The notes under the pieces were generated by a model, which worked only from the letters and a program-made list of their open reading frames with translations, was not told the origin of the DNA and made no database searches. DNA of 10,208 nucleotides. Origin: Phycisphaerae bacterium (GTDB lineage Bacteria > Planctomycetota > Phycisphaerae > Sedimentisphaerales > SG8-4). Each line of letters begins with the position of its first letter. The stretch's first letter is position 1. The stretch covers positions 1 to 10,208 of the forward strand of contig JAUWLI010000079.1 of assembly GCA_030613765.1 (NCBI GenBank), written 5' to 3'. The translations under genes and the position numbers were made by a program. Positions 1 through 7,078 of the stretch are shown here, piece after piece.

Positions 1-1
1 T

Positions 2-751
2 GGGCACATGATAGGAAGCCATCGCACCCGCCGACACGAGCGTTGCACCATACTGTGTCAGACCGTATGAAACATCGGTCAACTGTCGGGGATATTCCTC
101 TGTGTATTCGTGAACGACAGCCATGCCGTCAGGTGCTACCAGGGCAAGATAATCTCCTTCCTGGTTGAGTTCGAAGTTGGTGTGATAATCCCCCCCAGGA
201 TCAAGATACGGGTAATTATACGGATTATTCTCATACGTCTTATCAGAGGCAAAGATAATCAGAAACTCACCGGACTTAACCTCGAGGCCGTTCGGGAATT
301 GCCACTTGGTCAGGTTGGAATCATTGTCAGTCAGATACCAGCCATCCAGATTGACTGTTGTGCCCGTCGGATTGTAAATCTCGATCCAGTCGGAGGACTC
401 GCCGTCTCCGTCCAGCAGGTCGCCTTCCTTCGGTGGAAGAGGCGGCTTGAGGCTGGCGTTACTCGCCAGGAACTCACTGATTACCAGGTGGGGTTCTTCT
501 AACTGCCAGTATTGTGCGAGCAGGGCAAGGTCGCCTAAGTTTACCCCATTAGCACCATCTAAGTCTGCAATGCAACCAGGGACAAAACAGCCTGGGTGCA
601 ACCACTGCCATGCAAATATCCGCAGGTCTTTGCAATCAACACTGTAATCCTTATTCAAATCACCTACGAGTTGAGATTGGGCGCCAGTCGAACCGGCCAA
701 AAATACTATAAATATCACTGATAACAACAAGGTTTTCGCAAATATGTGCAT
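2..751 (-). CDS. Exported dockerin / lamin-tail-domain protein, N-terminal part (runs off left edge)
   Basis: The minus-strand frame stays open from the ATG at 751-749 to the window edge (250 codons, no stop), so the gene is partial. Residues 1-25 look like a Sec signal peptide (MHIFAKTLLL, then a hydrophobic run, cleavage near GAQ-S). Residues 31-42 (DLNKDYSVDCKD) and 63-74 (DLDGANGVNLGD) fit two EF-hand loops of a type I dockerin; the second has Ala at position 5, where an acidic or Asn side chain is usual. Residues about 89-190 match a lamin-tail domain: VISEFLASN, then DWIEIYNPTG, LDGWYLTDN, KWQFPNG and FLIIFAS. After that come THTNFELN-like and DVSYGLTQYG-like segments that follow this domain in planctomycete exported proteins. 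The start is supported by GAGGAAGG 9 nt upstream; an ATG just upstream is closed by an immediate TAG. Likely a secreted surface or extracellular protein; its catalytic or binding part, if any, lies outside the window. Confidence 0.88.
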   Translation of the reverse strand, partial: MHIFAKTLLLSVIFIVFLAGSTGAQSQLVGDLNKDYSVDCKDLRIFAWQWLHPGCFVPGCIADLDGANGVNLGDLALLAQYWQLEEPHLVISEFLASNASLKPPLPPKEGDLLDGDGESSDWIEIYNPTGTTVNLDGWYLTDNDSNLTKWQFPNGLEVKSGEFLIIFASDKTYENNPYNYPYLDPGGDYHTNFELNQEGDYLALVAPDGMAVVHEYTEEYPRQLTDVSYGLTQYGATLVSAGAMASYHVP

Positions 752-760
752 CTATATCAT

Positions 761-768
761 CCTTCCTC
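761..768 (-). promoter_or_regulatory. Ribosome binding site of the dockerin/lamin-tail gene
   Basis: The minus strand reads GAGGAAGG, ending 9 nt before the ATG at 751. It fixes this start over the in-frame-blocked ATG at 760. Part of it is complementary to an upstream leader segment (804-809). Confidence 0.7.
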
Positions 769-809
769 AATGATGTTTTAGGCCACTGGCCGCGGTTTTA
801 CCTTTGAGG
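765..809 (-). promoter_or_regulatory. Leader hairpin that could mask the Shine-Dalgarno sequence
   Basis: In the minus-strand transcript, CCTCAA (809-804) is perfectly complementary to UUGAGG (770-765), which contains the first half of the Shine-Dalgarno stretch. The 33-nt loop holds a small GGCC-AGU-GGCC hairpin (791-781). Together these could hold the site closed. The complementarity is seen directly; regulation is inferred. A 6-bp match within about 45 nt is only modestly unlikely by chance. Confidence 0.3.
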
Positions 810-892
810 GTGCCCATTCTGCGACCTTTTGTAGGGGCCCCTGTAACCCTTAAGCCTTGAAATCGTAGTTATCAGTTGCACGAAACCTATTT

Positions 893-922
893 ATATTAAC
901 ATATTTTGAGTAGTTTAGTCAA
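893..922 (-). promoter_or_regulatory. Candidate sigma-70-type promoter for the dockerin/lamin-tail gene
   Basis: On the minus strand, TTGACT (922-917) is followed after 18 nt by TAATAT (898-893). This would give a leader of about 135 nt before the ATG at 751, long enough to hold the hairpin described at 765-809. The -35 matches 5 of 6 consensus bases and the -10 matches 4 of 6, in an AT-rich setting where chance matches are common. Confidence 0.35.
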
Positions 923-1072
923 TGACCATTGTCCTCGGATTTGACTGCTTTCTCAAAATCTCCGTTTTGACAGAACAAGCATCTAAATTCGACCATTCCG
1001 GAATCTTATACCTTGCCAATTGTTGAGATTATAAAGCTGATTTTACAGGTTGCCGAGTATGAAGGGGTGATA

Positions 1073-1102
1073 GAGACAAATTTGGTGAAATTCTGGTATA
1101 AT
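1073..1102 (+). promoter_or_regulatory. Candidate promoter of the sigma-factor gene
   Basis: GAGACA (1073-1078) is followed after 18 nt by a perfect TATAAT (1097-1102), giving a predicted start near 1109 and a leader of about 77 nt. The -35 is weak (4 of 6) and the -10 perfect, so the housekeeping sigma factor, perhaps with help from a regulator, is the likely reader. Confidence 0.45.
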
Positions 1103-1115
1103 TAGTAAAATTCTG
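1088..1115 (+). repeat. Direct repeat AAATTCTG bracketing the -10 box
   Basis: AAATTCTG occurs at 1088-1095 and 1108-1115, exactly 20 nt apart start to start (about two helical turns), with the TATAAT box between the copies. Such spacing suits binding of a dimeric regulator on one DNA face. The repeat is visible; operator function is inferred. Confidence 0.3.
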
Positions 1116-1185
1116 CGAAGAAAAGTAACAAAAAAAAACCGTTAGTTTTTGGCGCCCAGCGCATCTTTATTAACAGTAGTTTTTA

Positions 1186-2946
1186 ATGGAAAAGAATATC
1201 GATTATGTCAAATTGGTGACACAGGCACAGCTTGGTGATAAGGAATGTCTGAATCGCCTGGCTGAGGCAGTAAGGGAACGTCTATACACATATGTTTACC
1301 GCTATACACTATCAGATGAGCTGACAGAGGATATTGTACAGGAGAGTATACTGAAAATGCTTGAGGTATTAAATGAATTAAAAGAAGCCGACCGCTTTTG
1401 GCCCTGGCTGTTCAAGATAGCCCTTAACAAGATATTCAGTCACCACCGGGCAGAACACAAGCGAAGAACCTTGTCTAAGCCGGCTGCGGATCTCGGAGAT
1501 GTGCAGCGCCAGAGGCAGACAGCAATAGCGAACGTGGTCGGTCAGGAATTAAAGGAAATTGTTTTTGCTGCAATGCAAAAGTTGAAGCCTGAGCACAGGG
1601 CTGTTATCAACATGCGGTGCTATGACGAGATGGGGTATTCCGAGATTGCAAAGACGATGGGTTGTAGTGAGTTTGCTGCTCAAATGTTGTTCTACCGGGC
1701 GAAAAAATCCCTCAAAAAGCAGCTTGCCCGCCGTGGATTCGGCAAAGGTTCGCTGCTGATGGCTTTGGTCCTGTTTGGGAAGATGACAGCTCCGAGTGAG
1801 GCGGCCGCTGCGAAAGTGGCCGTAATGGCGACTGCCGTCAAGGTTGGTATGCCGGCCTCTCTGGCAGCCATAGCGGTTAGTAAAACAGCAGTATTGTCGC
1901 TGACTACGGCTTCGGTATTGGCCGTTGGTACTATGGTGGCAACATTGGGTCCTGAAAAAACAGCGGCTGTACCCGGGCAAAGCAAGGTCATCGAACTACC
2001 CGTTGCCGGTCAAGCGGAATCGATGAGCCAGGTGAGCGGGGAGTATTGGTATTTTTTTCCCGAAGGCGCGGGCGGAGCGGTAATGATGCAGCAGATAACA
2101 CAATCCGGCCGGCAATGGCTGCAGGATGAATATGCCAACTACTACAATCACAAAGATATTATTTCCATAAGAAGCTCTCGCTGCCGGCACAGCGACATGA
2201 GTGTGTGGCGGCTGCCTACGGACCGGCCCGAATTGACGGATTTTCTTTCCCGGGTTGAAGGCAGGTCCGTAGAGATGGAATACGTTGCCAATAGGGACAG
2301 CGGCCTGCTCGTAATCGCCAGTTCCAAAGAAGCCGGCCAGAGTAACTTCTGGATGACCCGCCACTACAATGTGATGGACGAAGACTATTTTCAAAGTGAC
2401 TGGCCGAAGGACACGCCGACTATAGATAATCGCGATCCGATGCACAAGCGGGGCTGGACGTATTTTAAAATAACAGGCCAGATTAACGGCAAAGAGGTCC
2501 GGGGCGGAGGGAGAGTGCCGTTTGTATACGCGGCCAGTAGAAGGCATTGGCCGTGGGTGGAATTGAAGGTGGGGGCAGATACTGTAAATGAAGCCTGCTT
2601 TGCCGGTCTTTCCCGGCCGTGGATGGGGCTGCACACAATAGATACAGTAAGGCGGGATGCGGCCCAAAAGAGGATATGGTTCGAGACAAGATACAACAAG
2701 AACAGCGGCAAGGCGGAAGTGGTCCTGAAAACCAAAGACGGGAATATTATATATACAATTGATATGGAAAAAGACGTTGTTGAGTCAATCACCTTTTCCG
2801 GTGATACCGGGGGGCAATTACAGTTTGATTACCTTCAGGATATTGACAGTATCGGTAGTGAATTTGCCGAGCCGAGCAGTAAAGCGCCGCTGACAGAAAG
2901 AAGTGAAGGCATATCGTGGCTTTTGGAATTGATAAATAATAATTAA
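1186..2946 (+). CDS. ECF-type RNA polymerase sigma factor fused to a hydrophobic segment and a long C-terminal domain
   Basis: Residues 8-95 fit sigma region 2: a VTQAQLGDKE start, then LTEDIVQESILKML (the core-binding helix) and FWPWLFKIALNKIFSHHR. Residues 121-180 fit region 4: LKPEHRAVINMRCYDEMGYS, then EIAKTMGCSEFAAQM and FYRAKKSLKKQL form the helix-turn-helix that would read the -35 element. A usual ECF factor ends near here, at about 180-200 aa. This one continues with an Ala-rich hydrophobic stretch (189-199 and 211-254; best single membrane helix about 227-253) and a 330-residue domain I do not recognise, with many Trp/Tyr and motifs such as GWTYFKITGQINGKEVRGGG (423-442). With one helix the C-terminus would lie outside the cytoplasm; with two it would be inside. 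No Shine-Dalgarno sequence precedes the ATG, unlike the neighbouring genes. The start agrees with the family's N-terminus. The gene stops 27 bp before the next, suggesting an operon. Confidence 0.9.
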   Translation: MEKNIDYVKLVTQAQLGDKECLNRLAEAVRERLYTYVYRYTLSDELTEDIVQESILKMLEVLNELKEADRFWPWLFKIALNKIFSHHRAEHKRRTLSKPAADLGDVQRQRQTAIANVVGQELKEIVFAAMQKLKPEHRAVINMRCYDEMGYSEIAKTMGCSEFAAQMLFYRAKKSLKKQLARRGFGKGSLLMALVLFGKMTAPSEAAAAKVAVMATAVKVGMPASLAAIAVSKTAVLSLTTASVLAVGTMVATLGPEKTAAVPGQSKVIELPVAGQAESMSQVSGEYWYFFPEGAGGAVMMQQITQSGRQWLQDEYANYYNHKDIISIRSSRCRHSDMSVWRLPTDRPELTDFLSRVEGRSVEMEYVANRDSGLLVIASSKEAGQSNFWMTRHYNVMDEDYFQSDWPKDTPTIDNRDPMHKRGWTYFKITGQINGKEVRGGGRVPFVYAASRRHWPWVELKVGADTVNEACFAGLSRPWMGLHTIDTVRRDAAQKRIWFETRYNKNSGKAEVVLKTKDGNIIYTIDMEKDVVESITFSGDTGGQLQFDYLQDIDSIGSEFAEPSSKAPLTERSEGISWLLELINNN

Positions 2947-2958
2947 TTATTCGAAAAA

Positions 2959-2966
2959 GGAAGGGA
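2959..2966 (+). promoter_or_regulatory. Ribosome binding site of the large secreted protein
   Basis: A purine-rich GGAAGGGA stretch lies 7 nt before the ATG at 2974, inside the 27-bp gap after the sigma-factor stop codon. It supports translation coupled to, or at least co-transcribed with, the upstream gene. Confidence 0.6.
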
Positions 2967-2973
2967 TCGAAAA

Positions 2974-5900
2974 ATGAAAACGGAAAAGAAAAAAATAAAT
3001 TTGACAATGTTGAGTGTTATTCTTGTGTGTGGGTATGCTCTTGCGGGGCAAACTATCTTCCTCGAAGCTGCGAATGGGTCGTACGCCTCCGCCGATTTCC
3101 CGGCTGATGGCGAGATGATTGTTGGCGACACAGCCGGGGCAAACATATGGACCAAGCTTATTTTCGTTCCGGGAGCGACCGCAGTCAAGCACACGGGCTA
3201 CTTCAGCGATGATTACAGCAAGGTGACCGGCCGCGCCCAGGACGCGAACCTTGGCCAACCGCCTTACGAACATATACCGGGGTGGGAATACACTTTTTTT
3301 GCAGGTAATCCTGCGGTTCCCCCGGCTGATGACACTCTTGTTCGAGAGACAGTGTACTACTGGGCTGTGGATGAGACCGATGCTCTTGGCAATGTTTACT
3401 CAGGTGATGTCTGGGAGTTTGGTATTCAGGGCTTTAAGGCGTTTGCGCCTAATCCGCCTGATGGGGCCGTGGGCATAGACACCACTGTGCTCCTTTCATG
3501 GCTGCCTGGCTTCGGCGTTGAAATGCACGATGTTTACCTCGGCACTGACTTTGATGATGTGAACAATGCTCTCTACAATCCCATGAATCTTCCATTAGAA
3601 TATATTGGCACTGTGACGGAGCCGAACATATTAGTAACCTCTCTTGTATTTAATACTACTTATTACTGGCGGGTAGATGAGATTTCCGGCCGCATGCCCC
3701 CGCCCATCGGTGGTGGTTCGTATTACTATGGCGATGTCTGGAGCTTTACCGTTATAAACGGAAAGGCGCAGGCAGAATTTCCAGATGATGGAGCTGTAAT
3801 TCCCGGTGACATAGACATAGACAACATATGGACCAGGCTTATTTTCATTCCGGGAGCGAACGCGGTCAAGCACACGGGCTACTTCAGCGATGATTACAGC
3901 AAGGTGGAAAGCCGCGCCCAGGACGCGAACCTTGGCCCACCGCCGTACGGACATATGCCGGGGTGGGAGTTCACGTTTATGGTAGGTAATCATAATGTTC
4001 CCCCGGCTGATGACACTCTCGTTCGAGGCATGACATACTACTGGACTGTTGATGAAACCGATGCTTTGGGCACTACGTACCCGGGCGATATCTGGGAGTT
4101 TACAATTCAGGACTATAAGGCCTCTTCGCCCAATCCTCCTGATGGGGCCGTGGGCATAGACACCACTGTTCTACTTTCCTGGGTACCTGGCTTCGACGTT
4201 GAAGAGCATGATGTTTACTTTGGAACTGACTTTGACGATGTGAACAATGCTAATTTCAATCCTTACAATCAGTCGCCGGTATTTTTGGATACTGTGACGG
4301 AGCCGAACATATTAGTGACCGGTCTCTCAGAAAACACATGGTACTACTGGCGGGTTGATGAGGTCTCCTATCGGTTGCCCCCGCCCATCGATGGCGGTAA
4401 TTATTACTATGGTGATGTCTGGAGCTTTAAGACGAAGACGGCGGGATTGATGGGATTGATAGCACACTGGAAGTTTGACGAGGGCAGCGGGAGCGTTGCG
4501 TACGACTCAGCCGGGACTAATGATGGGACTATCTACGGTGCAACCACAACAACCGGCAAGCTCGGTGGTGCGTTAGACTTCGATGGCGTGGATGATTATG
4601 TGGATATGGCAGATACCGTCCAAAACTATTTAGGAACAAATTATACCTTTTCTGCCTGGATCAAAACAAGAACAATTCTTGGCGTTCACGGCATTGCGGT
4701 GTATAGACGTTCCACACTTGACATTGGCTATCAAATTCTACTCCAACTTCAACATAATAATAGTGATGTTCAATTTATTGTGGGTAGTCTTGGAAATAAC
4801 GCGATCGCATCTTATCCTGATGCTCTTACAATAAACACCTGGTATCACGTTGCGGGTGTCAGGGAAGGAAATATTTTGAACGTTTATGTCAATGGCGTCA
4901 GTGGAACGCCGGACTCAGAAACATTTGGAACAATAAGTCCCGATAATTTTAAAATAGGAGCGAATGATTGTTGTGGTCACGGGATAGATTCCTTATTCGA
5001 CGGCGCTATCGACGATGTTCGTATTTACGACCGGGCTTTGTCTGCCGGGGAAATTGAGGAGCTTTATCAAAGCGGGGTTCCTGTTGGCAAGACTTATCAC
5101 GTCGACGGTGCGACCGGTGATAATACCAATGACGGGTTGAGCCGGGGGACGGCCTTTGCAACTATTCAGCGTGGTATCAATGCGGCGGAGGATTTCGATA
5201 CGGTGTTGGTCTGGCCGGGTGTTTATAACGAAGAAATTGGCTTCCTGGGCGAAGCGATAACGGTCAAGAGCGCCGCCGACGCAGCGGTCGTAGAGATCAA
5301 TTATGGGTATGCGTTCTCATTTTTCTCGGCCGAAGGGCCCGATACTGTATTGAGTAACTTTGTTATCAGGAACAGTCAATATGGGATCTATCTTATAAAC
5401 GGCAGCAGCCCTACACTCAGCAACCTTACGATAGTAAATAACGATTTCGGCATCTCGGCCTACAACGGTGCCGACCCCGATATCAGCAACTGTATCCTCT
5501 GGGGGAATAACTATGGCGACCTGTTCAGAGAACCGGTCCCCCTCCAGGCTAAGTATAGCTTCGTCCAGGAGGAGATTGAAGCGAATCCGGTTTCTCACTG
5601 GAAGTTTGACGAAGGCAGCGGAGCTATAGCCTACGATTCAGCCGGCAGCAATGATGGAACTATCTACGGAGCTGCCTGGACAACCGGCCAACTCGGCGGG
5701 GCATTGGACTTTGACGGTGTGGATGATTACGTTGATATCCCTTATGTTTCGAGTTTGGATATAGATGCTTCACAGGGAATTAGTCTATCTGTCTGGTTTA
5801 AATTGAACTCTTACCCAGCCGGCTGGAATCAAGGACCTATATTTGGACTTTTTGATAGTGCGGGTTCGGGTTTAGGCACAAAGAATTACTTATTTATAGA

Positions 5901-6870
5901 TAAACCTCTCTATGGCAATCTTATTACATGGGATCAGGCCCCCCCATATTACGGGTGGATAAAGTCCATAAAACCAGATTTGGATACCTGGTACCACGTT
6001 GCAGTTGTTGAAGATTCATCTTATAGAGCTATTTACATTAATGGCTCTTTAGATATCTCAGATAATATTTCCGAAACATACCAGGGAAATGCACCGGATA
6101 CAATAAGAATAGGCAGCAGGGCCGATTTCGCACCCTATTCCTTCGACGGCACTATCGACGAAGTTTCTATTTATAACCGAGCTTTATCTTCTGGGGAAAT
6201 TGAGCAGATTTATCAGAATTTGGCTGGCCCGGGGTTTGTCGATGCCAATAATGGTGATTATCATTTGCTTTCTGAACGCGGCAGGTATTGGCCAGTGCAT
6301 GATGTGTGGGTACTCGATGATGTAACCAGTCCCTGTATCGATGGCGGCGACCCCGATGTTAGTCCTTCTAACGAGCGGATGCCTAACGGCAGAAGAATCA
6401 ATATGGGTGCGTATGGGAACACGGCTTACGCGAGTATGAGCGAATGGCCTCTTAAGCATGACAGCAACTTTGACGGTGTAGTGAATATGCTGGACCTTGC
6501 AGAACTGGCCCTGGAGTGGCTGGAAGGTGACGCTTTACCTTCACCGCCTCCGCCACCGCCTTCGTCACTACCCGGTCAGGCGAGCAATCCGAATCCGGCT
6601 GAAGGGGCAACTGGTGTTAGTAGAACAACCTATTTGAGCTGGACTCCCGGTTCCAATGCTGTCTCGCACGATTTGTACTTCGGTGAGACCAATCCGCCTG
6701 CTTTCCAGGGCAACCTAATTTCTGCAATGTTTGGACCCGGTTCACTGGCTTATGATACAACGTACTACTGGCGCATCGATGAGGTCAATCCCAGTGGGAC
6801 AACTACCGGTACCGTCTGGAGCTTTACGATTGCTACGGAACCACCGCCACCACCGGGACCACCGATGTAG
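2974..6870 (+). CDS. Secreted multidomain protein: FN3-like repeats, two LamG domains, beta-helix, dockerin EF-hand
   Basis: Residues 1-24 form a signal peptide (basic MKTEKKK, hydrophobic core, ALA-G end). Residues 37-490 are two 227-residue tandem copies, each ending in an FN3-like module (HDVYxGTDFDDVNNA, YYWRVDE, GDVWSF). LamG/concanavalin-like domain 1 spans about 494-701 (HWKFDEGSG, LDFDGVDDYVD, TWYHVAGV, DRALSAGEIEELY). A right-handed beta-helix (DUF1565/pectate-lyase-like) starts at 706 (TYHVDGATGDNTNDGLSRGT) and runs to 867. LamG domain 2 follows at 871-1083. Residues 1084-1152 look like the end of the beta-helix module (GPGFVDANNGDYHL, TSPCIDGGDPD, INMGAYGNTA). A single dockerin-type EF-hand loop lies at 1163-1174 (DSNFDGVVNMLD), followed by a Pro-rich linker and one last FN3-like module (about 1202-1289). 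LamG and beta-helix folds usually bind or process polysaccharides, but I see no catalytic residues I can vouch for. Probably an extracellular or surface glycan-binding protein, co-transcribed with the sigma-factor gene. Confidence 0.92.
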   Translation: MKTEKKKINLTMLSVILVCGYALAGQTIFLEAANGSYASADFPADGEMIVGDTAGANIWTKLIFVPGATAVKHTGYFSDDYSKVTGRAQDANLGQPPYEHIPGWEYTFFAGNPAVPPADDTLVRETVYYWAVDETDALGNVYSGDVWEFGIQGFKAFAPNPPDGAVGIDTTVLLSWLPGFGVEMHDVYLGTDFDDVNNALYNPMNLPLEYIGTVTEPNILVTSLVFNTTYYWRVDEISGRMPPPIGGGSYYYGDVWSFTVINGKAQAEFPDDGAVIPGDIDIDNIWTRLIFIPGANAVKHTGYFSDDYSKVESRAQDANLGPPPYGHMPGWEFTFMVGNHNVPPADDTLVRGMTYYWTVDETDALGTTYPGDIWEFTIQDYKASSPNPPDGAVGIDTTVLLSWVPGFDVEEHDVYFGTDFDDVNNANFNPYNQSPVFLDTVTEPNILVTGLSENTWYYWRVDEVSYRLPPPIDGGNYYYGDVWSFKTKTAGLMGLIAHWKFDEGSGSVAYDSAGTNDGTIYGATTTTGKLGGALDFDGVDDYVDMADTVQNYLGTNYTFSAWIKTRTILGVHGIAVYRRSTLDIGYQILLQLQHNNSDVQFIVGSLGNNAIASYPDALTINTWYHVAGVREGNILNVYVNGVSGTPDSETFGTISPDNFKIGANDCCGHGIDSLFDGAIDDVRIYDRALSAGEIEELYQSGVPVGKTYHVDGATGDNTNDGLSRGTAFATIQRGINAAEDFDTVLVWPGVYNEEIGFLGEAITVKSAADAAVVEINYGYAFSFFSAEGPDTVLSNFVIRNSQYGIYLINGSSPTLSNLTIVNNDFGISAYNGADPDISNCILWGNNYGDLFREPVPLQAKYSFVQEEIEANPVSHWKFDEGSGAIAYDSAGSNDGTIYGAAWTTGQLGGALDFDGVDDYVDIPYVSSLDIDASQGISLSVWFKLNSYPAGWNQGPIFGLFDSAGSGLGTKNYLFIDKPLYGNLITWDQAPPYYGWIKSIKPDLDTWYHVAVVEDSSYRAIYINGSLDISDNISETYQGNAPDTIRIGSRADFAPYSFDGTIDEVSIYNRALSSGEIEQIYQNLAGPGFVDANNGDYHLLSERGRYWPVHDVWVLDDVTSPCIDGGDPDVSPSNERMPNGRRINMGAYGNTAYASMSEWPLKHDSNFDGVVNMLDLAELALEWLEGDALPSPPPPPPSSLPGQASNPNPAEGATGVSRTTYLSWTPGSNAVSHDLYFGETNPPAFQGNLISAMFGPGSLAYDTTYYWRIDEVNPSGTTTGTVWSFTIATEPPPPPGPPM
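3082..3762 (+). repeat. Tandem duplication, copy 1 (681 bp, 227 codons)
   Basis: This copy matches 3763-4443 at a constant 681-bp offset from end to end, with no net insertion or deletion: AACATATGG at 3142 and 3823, GATGTCTGG at 3733 and 4414. Residues 37-263 are encoded here. Shared protein blocks include VKHTGYFSDDYSKV, RAQDANLG and NPPDGAVGIDTTVLLSW. Confidence 0.9.
3763..4443 (+). repeat. Tandem duplication, copy 2 (681 bp, 227 codons)
   Basis: This second unit encodes residues 264-490. Most differences from copy 1 are scattered substitutions (for example GVEMHDVYLGT against DVEEHDVYFGT). The segment around residues 290-315 is close to identical at the DNA level, while the part encoding residues 431-450 has drifted more. 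Confidence 0.9.
6577..6840 (+). repeat. Third, diverged copy of the FN3-like half-unit
   Basis: Residues about 1202-1289 (NPNPAEGATGV, LSWTPGSNAVSHDLYFGE, TTYYWRIDEVNPSG, GTVWSFTI) are homologous to the second half of each 227-residue unit. They are much more diverged and shorter, lacking the PPPIxGGxYYYGD insert. This shows the same module family was reused after the dockerin segment. Confidence 0.75.
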
Positions 6871-7078
6871 TGAATCATTGGAAAGGGCGGATAGCGGTTG
6901 GAATATAGCGTATATTAGGTGAAGACCGATTCAGGGACGCGAACGTATCTGTATGAAAGATACATGGTTTGCTTGCCTGAGTTTATGCGCAAAAAAAGAG
7001 TTGTTGACGAATTGCGAAAGTGCTATTATAGAACAGCTTTAGATAGTTACGGGAACCTGAAAAACAGGTCGATAAGTT
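6871..7078. other. Intergenic region between secreted protein and pseudopilin
   Basis: 208 bp without a convincing gene. A GTG-started frame at 6919-7158 overlaps the pseudopilin start in another frame and shows no recognisable features. The region begins with a possible remnant of a LamG N-terminus in another frame (6864-6918), then carries a likely promoter (7004-7032) and a small CCTG-AAAAA-CAGG hairpin (7056-7068). I see no terminator for the upstream operon, so read-through into the pseudopilin is possible. Confidence 0.5.
7004..7032 (+). promoter_or_regulatory. Candidate promoter of the pseudopilin gene
   Basis: TTGACG (7004-7009) is followed after 17 nt by TATAGA (7027-7032), with an overlapping TATTAT at 7024. 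This gives a start near 7039 and a leader of about 40 nt. Confidence 0.45.

Larger units (their letters stand above)
752..1185. other. Divergent intergenic region (434 bp) with no gene seen
   Basis: This lies between the leftward exported-protein gene and the rightward sigma-factor gene. I found no credible reading frame or tRNA in it. It holds two candidate promoters facing outward, a 10-bp palindrome AGGGGCCCCT (833-842), a second palindrome ATTCCGGAAT (995-1004), a lone TTGACA (967-972) with no convincing -10 box, and the AAATTCTG direct repeat near the right-hand promoter. The right half is AT-rich. Confidence 0.6.

Noticed and set aside
110..502. Plus-strand reading frame of 130 codons at the left edge
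   Set aside because: It lies wholly inside the minus-strand dockerin/lamin-tail gene, which has clear domain motifs, a signal peptide and a ribosome binding site; the plus frame has none.
765..900. c-di-GMP-I (GEMM) or cobalamin riboswitch in the left gene's leader
   Set aside because: Only short fragments (AAACC...GGCCUAAAAC; GCCACTG on the other strand) match. The GAAA-loop stem and the second conserved arm of GEMM are missing, and the B12 box is absent.
6458..6560. Cellulosome membership from the dockerin-type EF-hand
   Set aside because: Only one EF-hand loop is present and no cohesin or scaffoldin is seen; dockerin-like repeats are widespread in planctomycete exported proteins without cellulosomes.
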